Of a DNA stretch of 64,000 nt, positions 17,240 to 27,006 are shown piece after piece. Made by a program: the position numbers and the translations under genes. Source of the stretch: Achromobacter sp. Root83 (GTDB taxonomy: Bacteria; Pseudomonadota; Gammaproteobacteria; Burkholderiales; Burkholderiaceae_B); the NCBI RefSeq assembly GCF_001428845.1, contig NZ_LMIU01000001.1, positions 248,984 through 312,983 on the forward strand, in the 5' to 3' direction. Position 1 is the first letter of the stretch; each line of letters opens with the position of its first letter. The notes under the pieces are model-generated. The model worked only from the letters and a program-made list of their open reading frames with translations. It was not told the DNA's origin and searched no databases.

Positions 17240-18223
17240 ATGAAGATCCGCGTATACGCCGCGTTGGCGGCAGGCGCCCTGTGCCTGTCGGCCCTGGCGC
17301 CCCTGGCATCGGCGCAGTCGTCCGCCGCCGACTGGCCCGCCAAGCCGCTGCGGCTGCTGGTGGGGTCCGCCCCGGGCGGCGGCACCGACGCCATGGCGCG
17401 CGCCGTGGCGGACAAGCTGGGGCCCCTGCTCAAGCAGACCGTCGTGGTCGAGAACAAGCCCGGCGCGTCCAATACGCTGGCCGCCGACCTGGCCGCCAAG
17501 TCGACGGACGGCCATACCCTGGTCATGGGCGTGTCCACCGCGCATGCGATCGCGCCGCATCTGCTGAAGCTTTCCTATGACAATGACCGCGACCTGACGC
17601 CGGTGGTGTTCGTGGGCGCCGTGCCGAACATCCTGGTGGTCAACAACCAGGTGCCGGCCAAGTCGGTGCAGGAGCTGATCGCGCTGCTCAAGAGCAAGCC
17701 GGGCGAATACAACTTCGCCAGCAGCGGATCGGGCAGCACGCAGCACATCGCGGCCGAACTCTTCAAGGACGCCACCGGCGTCCAGATGACGCACATCCCC
17801 TATCGCGGCAGCGGTCCGGCCATGGTCGACCTGATGGGCGGGCAGGTGCAGATCGCCTTTGAAACCGCGTCGTCGGTGATTCCGCACATCAAGAGCGGCA
17901 AGGTGCGCGCGCTGGCTGTATTGAGCGCCAAGCGCAACCCCCAACTGCCCGACATGCCGACGATGGCCGAGGCCGGCGTGCCCGGCGTGGAGATGAGCGC
18001 CTGGTACGGCATCTACATGCCCAGCGCCACCCCGGCCGCCGTCCAGAAGCGCATCCATGACGCGGTCAACAGCATCATTGCGCTGCCCGACACCCAGACC
18101 CGGCTGCTGGCGATCGGCGCCGACATCAGTCCGATGAGCCAGGAGCAGTTCGCGCAGTTCCACAAGGCCGAGAACCAGCGCTACGCCGGCATCATCAAGA
18201 AAAACAACATTTCTGTGGAATGA
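17240..18223 (+). CDS. Bug-family tripartite tricarboxylate transporter substrate-binding protein
   Basis: This 327-residue periplasmic receptor has a signal peptide (MKIRVYAALAAGALCLSALA, cleavage near ASAQS) and Bug hallmarks: LRLLVGSAPGGGTDAMAR, VVENKPGASNTLAAD, MTHIPYRGSGPAMVDLMGG. The AAGGAGA upstream supports the ATG at 17240. No TctAB genes are adjacent. Its cluster suggests that a sugar acid or related hydroxy acid is the ligand. Confidence 0.92.
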   Translation: MKIRVYAALAAGALCLSALAPLASAQSSAADWPAKPLRLLVGSAPGGGTDAMARAVADKLGPLLKQTVVVENKPGASNTLAADLAAKSTDGHTLVMGVSTAHAIAPHLLKLSYDNDRDLTPVVFVGAVPNILVVNNQVPAKSVQELIALLKSKPGEYNFASSGSGSTQHIAAELFKDATGVQMTHIPYRGSGPAMVDLMGGQVQIAFETASSVIPHIKSGKVRALAVLSAKRNPQLPDMPTMAEAGVPGVEMSAWYGIYMPSATPAAVQKRIHDAVNSIIALPDTQTRLLAIGADISPMSQEQFAQFHKAENQRYAGIIKKNNISVE

Positions 18224-18230
18224 CCCCATC

Positions 18231-19259
18231 ATGACTACGCAGCAGAAACCCGTTGTCGCCCTGACGCTGGGCGACCCGGCCGGCATCGGCCCCGAACTGA
18301 TCGCGCGCCTGCTCGCCATGCCGGAAGCGGCGCGGCGGGCCAACATCGTGCTGGCGGGCGACGCCTGGCTGTGGCGCGAGGGGCAGCGGGTGGCGGGCGT
18401 GCAGATCCCGACGCGGCCCGTGGACAGTTTCGAGGCGGTGCGCGGCCGGCCGGACGACGGCATGCCCGCCTGGCTGGAGATGGATACGGTCAGCCCCGCG
18501 CAGGTGCGCATCGGCCAGGCCCAGGCGCCGGGCGGCGCGTCCGTGCTGCGGGTGCTCGACGCCTGCATGGACGCGGCGCTTGGCGGACACATCGACGCCA
18601 TCTGCTTCGCGCCGCTGAACAAGTACGCGATGAAGCTGGGCGGCCTGCGGCATGGCGACGAGCTGCACCACTTCGCGCAGTACCTGGGCGTGACGGACTA
18701 CTTCTGCGAATTCAATACGCTGGGCGATCTGTGGACGGCGCGCGTGTCGTCGCATATTCCATTGAAGGACGCGGCCGCGGCGCTGAGCATCGACGGCATC
18801 AAGGCCGCCACCCGGCTGATCTCCCGGTCCCTGCAGGCCAACGGTATCGAGGCGCCGCGCGTCGCCGTGGCGGCATTCAATCCGCACGGCGGCGACGGCG
18901 GCACCTGCGGCCGGGAAGAGGTCGACATCATTGCTCCCGCCGTGCGGCAGTTGAATCAGGAAGGGCTGCCGGTGCAGGGGCCGTTTCCCGCCGACACCAT
19001 CTTCCTGAAGGCGCAGGCGGGCGAGTTCCAGGCCATCGTCACCATGTATCACGACCAGGGGCAGATCGCGATCAAGCTGCTGGGCTTTTCGCGCGGCGTG
19101 ACGGTGCAGGGCGGCCTGCCCATTCCCATCGCCACGCCCGCGCACGGCACCGCCTACGACATCGCCGGCCAGGGCCGCGCCAATGCCGACGCCATGTGGC
19201 AAGCCTTTCAGATCGCGTGCCGCATGGGCACGACCACCTTGAGCAGGAACCCGTCATGA
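18231..19259 (+). CDS. PdxA-family dehydrogenase (PdxA2-like)
   Basis: This 342-residue NAD-dependent beta-decarboxylating dehydrogenase has the PdxA signatures [23 protein letters not shown] and [11 protein letters not shown]. Classical PdxA acts in pyridoxine synthesis, but PdxA2 paralogues use 4-phospho-D-threonate or -erythronate in sugar-acid catabolism. The location between a Bug receptor and an enolase-superfamily dehydratase favours a catabolic paralogue. No DUF1537 kinase, usual for the tetronate route, is present, so the substrate is open. Its stop overlaps the next ATG. Confidence 0.85.
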   Translation: MTTQQKPVVALTLGDPAGIGPELIARLLAMPEAARRANIVLAGDAWLWREGQRVAGVQIPTRPVDSFEAVRGRPDDGMPAWLEMDTVSPAQVRIGQAQAPGGASVLRVLDACMDAALGGHIDAICFAPLNKYAMKLGGLRHGDELHHFAQYLGVTDYFCEFNTLGDLWTARVSSHIPLKDAAAALSIDGIKAATRLISRSLQANGIEAPRVAVAAFNPHGGDGGTCGREEVDIIAPAVRQLNQEGLPVQGPFPADTIFLKAQAGEFQAIVTMYHDQGQIAIKLLGFSRGVTVQGGLPIPIATPAHGTAYDIAGQGRANADAMWQAFQIACRMGTTTLSRNPS

Positions 19260-20428
19260 AAATCAAATCCGTCCGCGCGCGTGTCTACGAATGGACCGGC
19301 AAGACCGTGCCGCCGCAAGGCAACTTCTGCTCCAACGCCATGGACCTGCTGTATTCCGGCCAGGAAACCATGAGCACCTTCCGCTTTCACGGCTGGACCG
19401 TCGTTGAAGTGGAAACGGACGATGGCATCGTCGGGCTGGGCAACGTGGCGCTGGCGCCGCGCGTGGCCAAGGCCATCGTGGACCAGTACCTGGCCCCGCT
19501 CGTCATCGGGCAGGATCCCTGGGACTACGAGTACCTGTGGCAGCGCATGTACCGGTCCACGCACGCCTGGGGCCGCAAGGGCGTGACGATGGCGGCCATC
19601 TCGGCCATCGATCTGGCCATCTGGGACATTCTTGGAAAATCGGTGAACAAGCCGGTCTTCAAGCTGCTGGGCGGGCGCACCAAGGAGAAGATTCCTGTCT
19701 ACTACTCCAAGCTGTACCGCACCGACCTGAAGGCGATGCAGGAAGAGGCGCAGACCTACCTGGACCAGGGCTTCACCGCGTTCAAGATGCGCTTTGGCTA
19801 CGGCCCGGCGCATCTGCAGAAGGGCGTCTCGGAAAACCTGAAATCGGTCGAGGCCGTGCGCGAAGTGATCGGCTACGACACCGACCTGATGCTGGAATGC
19901 TACATGGGCTGGAACCTGGAGTACGCCAAGCGCATCCTGCCAAAACTGGAAAAGTTCGAGCCGCGCTGGCTGGAAGAACCGGTCATTGCGGACGACATCG
20001 ACGGCTATGCGGAACTGAACCAGCTCACCTCGATTCCTATTTCCGGCGGCGAGCACGAATTCTCGCTGTACGGCTTCAAGCAACTGCTGGACCGCAAGGC
20101 GGTGTCGGTGGTGCAGTACGACACCAACCGGGTGGGCGGCATCACGGCGGCGCACAAGATCAACGCGCTGTGCGAAGCCTATAGCGTGCCGGTCATTCCG
20201 CACGCGGGCCAGATGCACAACTACCATCTCACGATGAGCACGCTGGCCTCGCCCATGAGCGAATACTTCCCGATGTTCGATGTCGAGGTCGGCAACGAGC
20301 TGTTCTATTACATCTTCGATGGCGAGCCGGTGGCCAAGGAAGGGTTCATCGATCTCGACGACAGCAAGCCCGGCCTGGGCCTCACGCTGAAGACCGAATA
20401 TCTCAACGACTTCAACATCATCGAGTAG
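19256..20428 (+). CDS. Enolase-superfamily sugar-acid dehydratase (L-rhamnonate dehydratase-like)
   Basis: This 390-residue mandelate racemase/muconate lactonizing enzyme-type protein matches the RhmD subgroup by pattern. The metal ligands appear in [15 protein letters not shown] and SGGEHEFS, and the catalytic histidine in [12 protein letters not shown]. Such enzymes remove water from aldonic acids to give 2-keto-3-deoxy acids. In RhmD the first ligand is Asp; here it is Glu. The DHDPS-like aldolase that follows would be a logical next step. Confidence 0.85.
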   Translation: MKIKSVRARVYEWTGKTVPPQGNFCSNAMDLLYSGQETMSTFRFHGWTVVEVETDDGIVGLGNVALAPRVAKAIVDQYLAPLVIGQDPWDYEYLWQRMYRSTHAWGRKGVTMAAISAIDLAIWDILGKSVNKPVFKLLGGRTKEKIPVYYSKLYRTDLKAMQEEAQTYLDQGFTAFKMRFGYGPAHLQKGVSENLKSVEAVREVIGYDTDLMLECYMGWNLEYAKRILPKLEKFEPRWLEEPVIADDIDGYAELNQLTSIPISGGEHEFSLYGFKQLLDRKAVSVVQYDTNRVGGITAAHKINALCEAYSVPVIPHAGQMHNYHLTMSTLASPMSEYFPMFDVEVGNELFYYIFDGEPVAKEGFIDLDDSKPGLGLTLKTEYLNDFNIIE

Positions 20429-20435
20429 GCCCGCC

Positions 20436-21365
20436 ATGACCCCAGTGCAGACGCCGCGCTACCGCGGCATATTTCCGGTGGTGCCCACCCCGTTCACCGA
20501 ATCCGGCGAGCTGGACCTGCCGAGCCAGAAGCGGGCAGTGGACTTCATGATCGATTCCGGGGTGGACGGCCTGTGCATCCTGGCGAACTTCTCCGAGCAG
20601 TTCGTGCTGTCCGACGACGAACGCGAGGTGCTGACGCGGACCATACTTGAACACGTGGCCGGCCGGGTTCCGGTGATCGTCACCACGACGCACTTCGGCA
20701 CCCAGGTCTGCGCCGCGCGCAGCCGGCGCGCCCAGGAGCAGGGCGCGGCCATGCTGATGATCATGCCGCCCTATCACGGCGCCACGATCCGAGTGTCCGA
20801 AGAGCAGGTCGCGGGATTCTTCCAGCGCGTGTCGGACGCGGTGGACATCCCCATCATGATCCAGGACGCGCCGGTGGCGGGCACGCCGCTGTCCGCCGCC
20901 TTGCTGGCGCGCATGGCGCGCGAGATCGAACATGTGTCGTACTTCAAGATCGAAACCGCGGGCGCGGCCTCCAAGCTGCGCGACCTGATCGCATTGGGCG
21001 GCGCGGCGGTGGAGGGGCCCTGGGACGGCGAAGAAGCCATCACCCTGCTGCCGGACCTGGACGCCGGGGCCACGGGGTCCATGACGGGCGGCGGCTTTGC
21101 CGATGGCATCCGCCCGATCATCCAGGCGCATCTGGCCGGGCGCCGGGACGAAGCCTATCGGCTATATGAGCGCTGGCTGCCGCTGATCAACTATGAAAAT
21201 CGCCAGGGAGGCATCCTGACGGCCAAGGCGCTGATGAAGGCCGGCGGCGTGATCGCCTGCGAGGCGCCCCGGCATCCGTTCCCGCCGATGCGCGACGAGG
21301 TGCGGCAGGGCCTGCTGGAAACGGCCAGGCGGCTGGACCCGCTGGTGCTGCGCTGGGGGCGTTAG
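20436..21365 (+). CDS. Dihydrodipicolinate synthase-family aldolase/dehydratase
   Basis: This 309-residue class I aldolase-fold protein opens with YRGIFPVVPTPFTESGELD. The Schiff-base lysine is at residue 171 in YFKIE. The tyrosine and arginine positions typical of true DapA (YNRP and YNVPGRT) are replaced by YHGA and QDAPVAG, so it is not lysine-pathway DapA. By context it could act on a 2-keto-3-deoxy sugar acid made by the upstream dehydratase. Confidence 0.82.
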   Translation: MTPVQTPRYRGIFPVVPTPFTESGELDLPSQKRAVDFMIDSGVDGLCILANFSEQFVLSDDEREVLTRTILEHVAGRVPVIVTTTHFGTQVCAARSRRAQEQGAAMLMIMPPYHGATIRVSEEQVAGFFQRVSDAVDIPIMIQDAPVAGTPLSAALLARMAREIEHVSYFKIETAGAASKLRDLIALGGAAVEGPWDGEEAITLLPDLDAGATGSMTGGGFADGIRPIIQAHLAGRRDEAYRLYERWLPLINYENRQGGILTAKALMKAGGVIACEAPRHPFPPMRDEVRQGLLETARRLDPLVLRWGR

Positions 21366-21460
21366 TTACTGGAATCCAAACACACCGTTCCGCCACGCAG
21401 AACAAGCGGCAAGCGCGTGGCGGGTAAAATCCCCGGCTATTGGTCAAGTTAGGGGCTCGT

Positions 21461-22384
21461 GTGCAGCCGGTCATTTCAGTTCAGGATTTATCCAAACGGT
21501 ACGCCTCGGGATTCCAGGCGCTAAAGAGCGTAAACCTGGATATCCAGCGCGGCGAGATTTTTGCCTTGCTCGGGCCCAACGGCGCGGGCAAGACGACGCT
21601 GATCAGCATCATCTGCGGCATCGTCAATCCCACCGGCGGCAAGGTGCTGGCCGATGGCCACGATATCGTGTCGGACTTCCGCGCGGCCCGGTCCAAGATC
21701 GGGCTGGTGCCCCAGGAAATCTCCACCGACGCCTTCGAGAGCGTCTGGAACACCGTCACCTTCAGCCGCGGCCTGTTCGGCAAGCCGGCCAATCCCGCGT
21801 ACATCGAAAAGGTGCTGCGCGACCTGTCGCTCTGGGACAAGAAAGACAGCCGCATCATGGCGCTGTCCGGCGGCATGAAGCGCCGCGTCATGATCGCCAA
21901 GGCGCTGTCGCACGAGCCCGCCATCCTGTTCCTGGATGAGCCCACGGCCGGCGTGGACGTGGAACTGCGCCGGGGCATGTGGGAAATGGTGCGCCGCCTG
22001 CGCGAAAGCGGGGTCACGATCATCCTGACCACGCACTACATCGAAGAAGCCCAGGAAATGGCCGACCGCATCGGCGTGATCCGCAAGGGCGAGATCATCC
22101 TGGTCGAAGAAAAGAACGCGCTGATGGCCAAGCTGGGCAAGCGCCAGCTTGCCCTGACGCTGAAGGCGCCCCTGCCCGGCGTCCCGACCGCGCTGGACGC
22201 CTATCAGCTCGACCTCTCCAGCGACGGCTACAAGCTGGTCTACACCTACGACAACCAGGGCGGCGGCGATATTTCCCGGCTGCTGCAGGACCTGAGCAGG
22301 CTGCAGATCGAATTCACGGACCTGAATTCATCGGAAAGCTCGCTCGAGGACATCTTTGTCAGCCTGGTACACGGTCAATCATGA
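21461..22384 (+). CDS. ABC-2 type exporter ATP-binding protein
   Basis: This 307-residue ATPase has Walker [14 protein letters not shown] near residue 36, signature [15 protein letters not shown] near 133, Walker [14 protein letters not shown] and switch His in [11 protein letters not shown] choose the GTG at 21461, preceded by AGGGG, over a TTG at 21440. It overlaps the permease gene by 4 bp. DrrA/NodI-like exporters of this type move drugs, polysaccharides or lipids; the cargo here is unknown. Confidence 0.9.
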   Translation: MQPVISVQDLSKRYASGFQALKSVNLDIQRGEIFALLGPNGAGKTTLISIICGIVNPTGGKVLADGHDIVSDFRAARSKIGLVPQEISTDAFESVWNTVTFSRGLFGKPANPAYIEKVLRDLSLWDKKDSRIMALSGGMKRRVMIAKALSHEPAILFLDEPTAGVDVELRRGMWEMVRRLRESGVTIILTTHYIEEAQEMADRIGVIRKGEIILVEEKNALMAKLGKRQLALTLKAPLPGVPTALDAYQLDLSSDGYKLVYTYDNQGGGDISRLLQDLSRLQIEFTDLNSSESSLEDIFVSLVHGQS

Positions 22385-23142
22385 ACTTCTACGCCATACG
22401 CGCTATCTACCTGTTTGAAATGGCCCGCGCCTGGCGCACGCTGATGCAAAGCGTGCTGTCGCCGGTGATCTCCACCTCGCTCTATTTCGTGGTGTTCGGC
22501 TCGGCCATCGGCTCGCACATGGTCGAGATCGACGGCGTCAGCTATGGCGCCTTCATCGTGCCGGGCATGATCATGCTGTCGCTGCTGACGCAAAGCATCG
22601 CCAATGCGTCCTTCGGCATCTACATGCCGCGCTTTTCCGGCACCATCTACGAAATCCACTCCGCGCCCATCTCCTACGTCGAGATCGTCATGGGCTACGT
22701 GGGCGCCGCCGCCAGCAAATCCATCATCCTGGGCCTGATCATGCTGGCCACGGCGCGCCTGTTCGTGTCGTTCGAAGTCGAGCACCCGTTCTGGATGCTG
22801 GCCTTTCTGGTGCTGACCGCGGTCACGTTCAGCCTGTTCGGCTTCATCATCGGCGTCTGGGCGGACGGCTTCGAGAAACTGCAGATCATTCCGCTGATGA
22901 TCATCACGCCGCTGACCTTCCTGGGTGGCACCTTCTATTCCATCAACATGCTGCCGCCGTTCTGGCAGACGGCCACGCTGTTCAATCCGGTGGTCTACCT
23001 GGTCAGCGGCTTTCGCTGGGCGTTCTTCGGCGTGGCGGACGTCAGCATCGAGATCAGCGTGGGCATGACACTGGCGTTTCTGGTGGCGTGCCTGGTGGGC
23101 GTGCGCTGGATCTTCAAGACGGGTTACCGCTTGAAGACGTAG
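22381..23142 (+). CDS. ABC-2 type exporter permease
   Basis: This 253-residue permease has six predicted helices and the ABC-2 pattern [15 protein letters not shown], a central amphipathic stretch ([13 protein letters not shown]) and [15 protein letters not shown]. Its ATG overlaps the stop of the ATPase gene, so the two form one exporter. Confidence 0.92.
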   Translation: MNFYAIRAIYLFEMARAWRTLMQSVLSPVISTSLYFVVFGSAIGSHMVEIDGVSYGAFIVPGMIMLSLLTQSIANASFGIYMPRFSGTIYEIHSAPISYVEIVMGYVGAAASKSIILGLIMLATARLFVSFEVEHPFWMLAFLVLTAVTFSLFGFIIGVWADGFEKLQIIPLMIITPLTFLGGTFYSINMLPPFWQTATLFNPVVYLVSGFRWAFFGVADVSIEISVGMTLAFLVACLVGVRWIFKTGYRLKT

Positions 23143-23206
23143 GGGATTCGCGCCGGAAGACGCAGCCCCGCCGGCGCCCGGACGGCGGCGCCATTCCCCC
23201 TCACGT

Positions 23207-23240
23207 AAAAAACGCCACGCGCCCGGATGGGCGGGTGGCG
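23207..23240 (-). terminator. Intrinsic terminator for the DUF4168 gene
   Basis: On the minus strand a hairpin (CGCCAC at 23213-23218 pairs with GTGGCG at 23235-23240, inner CGCCC pairs with GGGCG, GGAT-type tetraloop) runs directly into six T residues (A-run at 23207-23212 on the plus strand). It lies 40 bp downstream of the DUF4168 stop. Confidence 0.85.
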
Positions 23241-23280
23241 CGGGCTTGCAGCCGGATGGGCTGCAGGCGGGGCGCTGGGC

Positions 23281-23691
23281 TTAGCGCGGCGCGGCGCCGC
23301 CCTTGCTCATGCCGATCACGCGTTGCTTGAGCTGCGGGTCCTGCTGCACGGCCTGGCCGATGCCGTTGAATTCCTCGACGGTCAGGCCGTCGGCACGCAC
23401 CAGTTGCACCATCTTGGCGTCCGCTTCCTGGACGACCTTCTGCTTGGCTTCGTCCGACTTGGCGGCGTCGACCTTGGGACGGTATTCGTCCACCACGCCC
23501 GAGATCTTCTGCGACGCCGACGCAAAGCGCTGCAATTGCTGATCGGAAGGCTGCTGCACGGCGGGCGCCATGCCCGGCTGGGCCTGAGTCTGCCCTTGGG
23601 GCTGGCTGGCCTGTTGCGCCAGGGCAGGAGCACCGGACAGCGCCGTCGTCAGTATGGCGGCGGATAGGAATGCGTATTTGGAACGCTGCAT
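23281..23691 (-). CDS. DUF4168-domain secreted protein
   Basis: This 136-residue protein has a signal peptide (MQRSKYAFLSAAILTTALSG, cleavage near ALAQQ), a Gln/Pro-rich linker and a helical DUF4168 domain (LQRFASASQKISGVVDEYRP, then DGLTVEEFNGIGQAVQQDP). The family's function is unknown; members are periplasmic or secreted. AAGGAGG lies upstream of the start. Confidence 0.88.
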   Translation of the reverse strand: MQRSKYAFLSAAILTTALSGAPALAQQASQPQGQTQAQPGMAPAVQQPSDQQLQRFASASQKISGVVDEYRPKVDAAKSDEAKQKVVQEADAKMVQLVRADGLTVEEFNGIGQAVQQDPQLKQRVIGMSKGGAAPR

Positions 23692-23907
23692 GAAACCTCC
23701 TTGTTCCGGTTGAATGTCCGATCATGATGACGACGGGACCGGGGAGGGGACAAGTTTCCCGATGTGTTTTCCTGTGTCGGCAGGCCACGATATGCGCAGG
23801 CGCCGCAGGAGGGCGGCCCAGGGGGCGGCCCGGAAACGTTTTGCGCGGTTTCGTAGTCGCTGCTGGCCGCGATGTGTCCTTAGGTTTGCGCGCCGTGGCG
23901 CCTGGCG

Positions 23908-24552
23908 TCAGGCGGCGTACCAGAACACCGCGAAAAAATGGCAGACGGTGCCGGTCAGCACGAACAGATGCCAGATGAAATGGCCGTAGCGCCAGCGGTT
24001 GTCGAACACGAAGAACACGACGCCGCCCGTGTAGGCCAGCCCGCCCGCCACCAGCCACCACAGCCCGCCCGTGGGCACCAGTTCGATCAAGGGCTTGGCG
24101 GCGATGACGACGATCCAGCCCATCGCCAGATACAGCCCGGTCGAAAGCGCTGGCCGGTTGAGCCGCTTGCTGGCCTTCAGCCCCACGCCCAGCAGCGCCA
24201 GCCCCCAGACCAGTCCGAACAGGGTCCAGCCCCAGGGGCCGCGCAACGCGCCCAGCGCGAACGGCGTATACGTGCCCGCGATCAGCAGATAGATGGCGGA
24301 GTGGTCGAGCACGTTGAAGATCTGCTTGGCGCGGCAGGGGGGCAGCGCGTGATAGATGGTGGAAGCCAGATACAGCAGGCACATCGAGGCCGCGAACACC
24401 GCCGCGCCCGCGATGAAGGCGGCGTCGCCCTGGCGCACGGCGGCGGCGATCAGAAGCGGCGCCGCGGCCAGCGCGCCGGCGGCGCCGAGTCCATGGCTGA
24501 TGCTGTTGGCGATTTCTTCGCCCAATGTCTGGGGACGGTCGTTAGGGAACAT
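23908..24552 (-). CDS. Hemolysin III (YqfA/PAQR-like) family membrane protein
   Basis: This 214-residue protein has about seven membrane helices and hemolysin III hallmarks: EEIANSISHGLGAAGAL near the N-terminus, YLASTIYHALP, FNVLDHSAIYLLIAGTYTPF and a C-terminal YGHFIWHLFVLTGTVCHF. The histidines form a probable zinc site, as in PAQR receptors. I start at MFPNDRPQ (24552), which fits the family length; an ATG at 24600 would add 16 residues. Neither has a strong ribosome-binding site. Confidence 0.85.
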   Translation of the reverse strand: MFPNDRPQTLGEEIANSISHGLGAAGALAAAPLLIAAAVRQGDAAFIAGAAVFAASMCLLYLASTIYHALPPCRAKQIFNVLDHSAIYLLIAGTYTPFALGALRGPWGWTLFGLVWGLALLGVGLKASKRLNRPALSTGLYLAMGWIVVIAAKPLIELVPTGGLWWLVAGGLAYTGGVVFFVFDNRWRYGHFIWHLFVLTGTVCHFFAVFWYAA

Positions 24553-24842
24553 GGGCACTTGATGTCGGGCTGGACTGGTTGGGAACAAGGCTTCCACCAT
24601 AGGCGTTTTACGGCGGCTGCTCAAGCGCGCAGGCCGTGCTGGGCGCAGCCATGCGGGGCCGGTTTGATCTGGTGCAAATCCGCCGGGGACCCCGCATAAA
24701 AAATGGGCCGGAACAGTTACTGTGTGATACATTTGACGCGCCAACAAGCCGCCCGCAGAGGTGGCCAGCATTCTTCTTTCCGGGCTTGCACCAGCGGCGC
24801 GCGTCAGCGCGTCCGCAACCGATACTCTTAGGGGAGGCACCG

Positions 24843-25025
24843 ATGATTCCGGCAATTGGCCTTATGGTTGGGGCATACATCGTCACGCGCATGACGGCGA
24901 TGCTGACCCGGCCCGACTCGAGTAAAGTGGTCAAGGTGCTTTCGATAATCACGATCGCCGTGGCGCTGGTTTCCTGTCTGGAATTGCTCACAGGCGCCGC
25001 AGCCCTTCCGCCCGCCCGGTTCTAA
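24843..25025 (+). CDS. Small membrane protein
   Basis: This 60-residue frame, MIPAIGLMVGAYIVTRMTAM and onward, has two hydrophobic segments (residues 2-17 and 31-51). GGGGAGGCACCG gives it a strong ribosome-binding site. I do not recognise a characterised family; the ribosome-binding site and hydrophobic pattern argue that it is real. Confidence 0.65.
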   Translation: MIPAIGLMVGAYIVTRMTAMLTRPDSSKVVKVLSIITIAVALVSCLELLTGAAALPPARF

Positions 25026-25138
25026 GGCCAGGCGTCCCCCCTCACGAACGGCATGGCCGCCGCAATCGGCACCTGGCGCGGTCATGCGCGCCGGGACCTT
25101 GACGTGAGGTAAGAGGATCTACCGAACAGGCCCTAGCA

Positions 25139-26296
25139 ATGGCGCGCAGTTTCAGCAGTCTGTTTTTCAAAGCCGCAAAAAAAATCAGCAAGCTCCAGCG
25201 CGCCGCGTTGCGCATGGCAGCGCCCAAGGCCGCCCGCAAGCGCACCGTCTCGGCGCGCAAGGCCGCGGTCGCGGCGGGCCATGCGGCCAAGGCCGCCAAA
25301 GCCGCCAACGCCGCCATCGCGGCCAAGGCCACTTCCGGCGCCGCGCCGCGCAGCACGGCGGCGCCGCCGCTGGGCAACGGACGCTGGGAAGCCTCGCGCC
25401 AGTTCTCCGACGGTGCGGGGCGCAGGCTGGCTTTCGCGCGCTATACGCCGGCCGCCCCGCCCGCTACGGGCATGCCCGTGGTCGTGATGCTGCATGGCTG
25501 CCGGCAGACATCGGTGGCGTTCGCGCGCGGTACGCGCATGAACCAATGGGCCGATGCGGGCGGCTTCATGGTGTTGTATCCGCAGCAGTCCATGGCGCGC
25601 CAGGTGCAGCGTTGCTGGCGCTGGTTTCAGCCCGACGCCCACCATGGGGGCGCCGAGGCCGACCTGATCGCGGCAATGATCCAGGCCGAGGTCGCGCGCC
25701 ACGGCCTGGACCCCGAACGCGTCTATATCGCCGGGCTGTCCGCGGGCGCGGGAATGGCGGCGCTGGTAGCCTTGCGCCATCCCGGGCTGATTGCCGCGCT
25801 GGCCATGCATTCCGGCCCCGTCGTGGGCGACGCCCACAACGCCGCCAGCGGCATCGGCACGATGCGGCGCGGCAGCATCAAGCCCTTGTTTCCGCTGCTG
25901 GAATCCGTAGCGGATCCGGCCGTGCTCCAGCTTGGCATGCCCGCCCTGATCCTGCAGGGGCAGCTCGATCCGGCCGTGGCCCCGCGCAATGCCCGGCAAT
26001 TGTTCGAACAGTTCCGGGCATTGAACCTCCCGCACCCGGAAGACGTGCCGGTCGAGCGCGTGCTGGGCCTGGGCACCGAAAAGGCCTATCGCCGGGTGGA
26101 CATGCTGCGCGGGCGCAAGACCGTCGTGCGCCTGTGCGAGATCACGCGGCTTGAGCACGCGTGGAGCGGCGGGGATCCCGCAGTGAGGTATCACGCGCGC
26201 AGCGGTCCCGATGCCTCGGCGTTGATCTGGCGATTCTTCCAGGGCCAGCGGCGCGTCGCCGCCGTCCCGGCGGAGCTGGGGCAGGCCGCCACGTAG
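25139..26296 (+). CDS. PHB depolymerase-family esterase (LpqC-like)
   Basis: This 385-residue alpha/beta hydrolase has an Ala/Lys-rich N-terminus of about 65 residues (histone-like KAAKAAKAANAAIAAKA), then PVVVMLHGCRQTSVAFARG, YPQQ and WRWF as in PHB depolymerases. The nucleophile Ser201 is in YIAGLSAGAGMA, Asp in LQGQLDPAV, and His in EHAWSGG. It probably cleaves polyhydroxybutyrate oligomers or other esters. There is no clear signal peptide; the basic N-terminus might bind granules or nucleic acid, which is speculation. Confidence 0.88.
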   Translation: MARSFSSLFFKAAKKISKLQRAALRMAAPKAARKRTVSARKAAVAAGHAAKAAKAANAAIAAKATSGAAPRSTAAPPLGNGRWEASRQFSDGAGRRLAFARYTPAAPPATGMPVVVMLHGCRQTSVAFARGTRMNQWADAGGFMVLYPQQSMARQVQRCWRWFQPDAHHGGAEADLIAAMIQAEVARHGLDPERVYIAGLSAGAGMAALVALRHPGLIAALAMHSGPVVGDAHNAASGIGTMRRGSIKPLFPLLESVADPAVLQLGMPALILQGQLDPAVAPRNARQLFEQFRALNLPHPEDVPVERVLGLGTEKAYRRVDMLRGRKTVVRLCEITRLEHAWSGGDPAVRYHARSGPDASALIWRFFQGQRRVAAVPAELGQAAT

Positions 26297-26443
26297 ATGC
26301 GGCGCGCGATTGTTCGCGCGTGAGGAATGCATATGTCGCGCCCGCGCGCGTCCGGATCGGCCGGACGCGGCGTAAGATCGCCGCATTCCCGACAAGCCCG
26401 GAGCGCCGTGCTCCGGCCAGGAAGTCCCTACGGAAATCAAGCC

Positions 26444-26956
26444 ATGTCTCTGTCCATGTACCAGGCGTCCGTGCCTGTCTTCGTTCGCGGCCTGACCGTG
26501 CTGGCCGCGCTGCTGGAAAAAGCCGCCGCCCATGCCCAGGCGGCGGGTATCGACCCGTCCCAGCTCGTCAACGCCCGCCTTGCCCCCGACATGTATCCCT
26601 TGTCGGGCCAGATCCAGCGCGCAAGCGACGCGTCCAAGTTTGCCGTGCAGCGCCTTACCCAAGGCGACGCCCCGAAATTCCCGGACGACGAAACCACGCT
26701 TGCGCAATTGCAGCAGCGCATCGCCGGCACCATCGCCTATCTGCAAAGCGTGACGCCTGAACAGATCGATGGCGCGGAAGGCCGCAAGGTCACCTTGAAC
26801 TGGGGGGAATTCAAGCCCGAATTTCAGGGCGACAGCTATCTGCTGACATTCGCGTTGCCCAACTTCTACTTCCACGTCACCACCGCCTACGGCATCCTGC
26901 GCCAGGCGGGCGTGCCCATCGGCAAGCTGGATTTCCTGGGGCCGTACCCTCAATAG
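26444..26956 (+). CDS. DUF1993-domain protein
   Basis: This 170-residue protein matches the DUF1993 pattern: LSMYQASVPVFVRGLTVLAA, LAPDMYPLSGQIQRASDASK, then FYFHVTTAYGILRQAGVPIG and LDFLG at the end. Members resemble DinB-like helical bundles, and their function is unknown. I start at 26444; longer in-frame extensions upstream lack homology. Confidence 0.88.
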   Translation: MSLSMYQASVPVFVRGLTVLAALLEKAAAHAQAAGIDPSQLVNARLAPDMYPLSGQIQRASDASKFAVQRLTQGDAPKFPDDETTLAQLQQRIAGTIAYLQSVTPEQIDGAEGRKVTLNWGEFKPEFQGDSYLLTFALPNFYFHVTTAYGILRQAGVPIGKLDFLGPYPQ

Positions 26957-27006
26957 GACGGCTCAGGCGCGCAATCGGGGCCGTCGCCGTGCGGCCCCCG
27001 GCCTGG

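Noticed and set aside
18231-19259. Calling this gene pyridoxine-biosynthetic pdxA
   Set aside because: Its catabolic neighbours and lack of ksgA/surA context point to a PdxA2-type paralogue.
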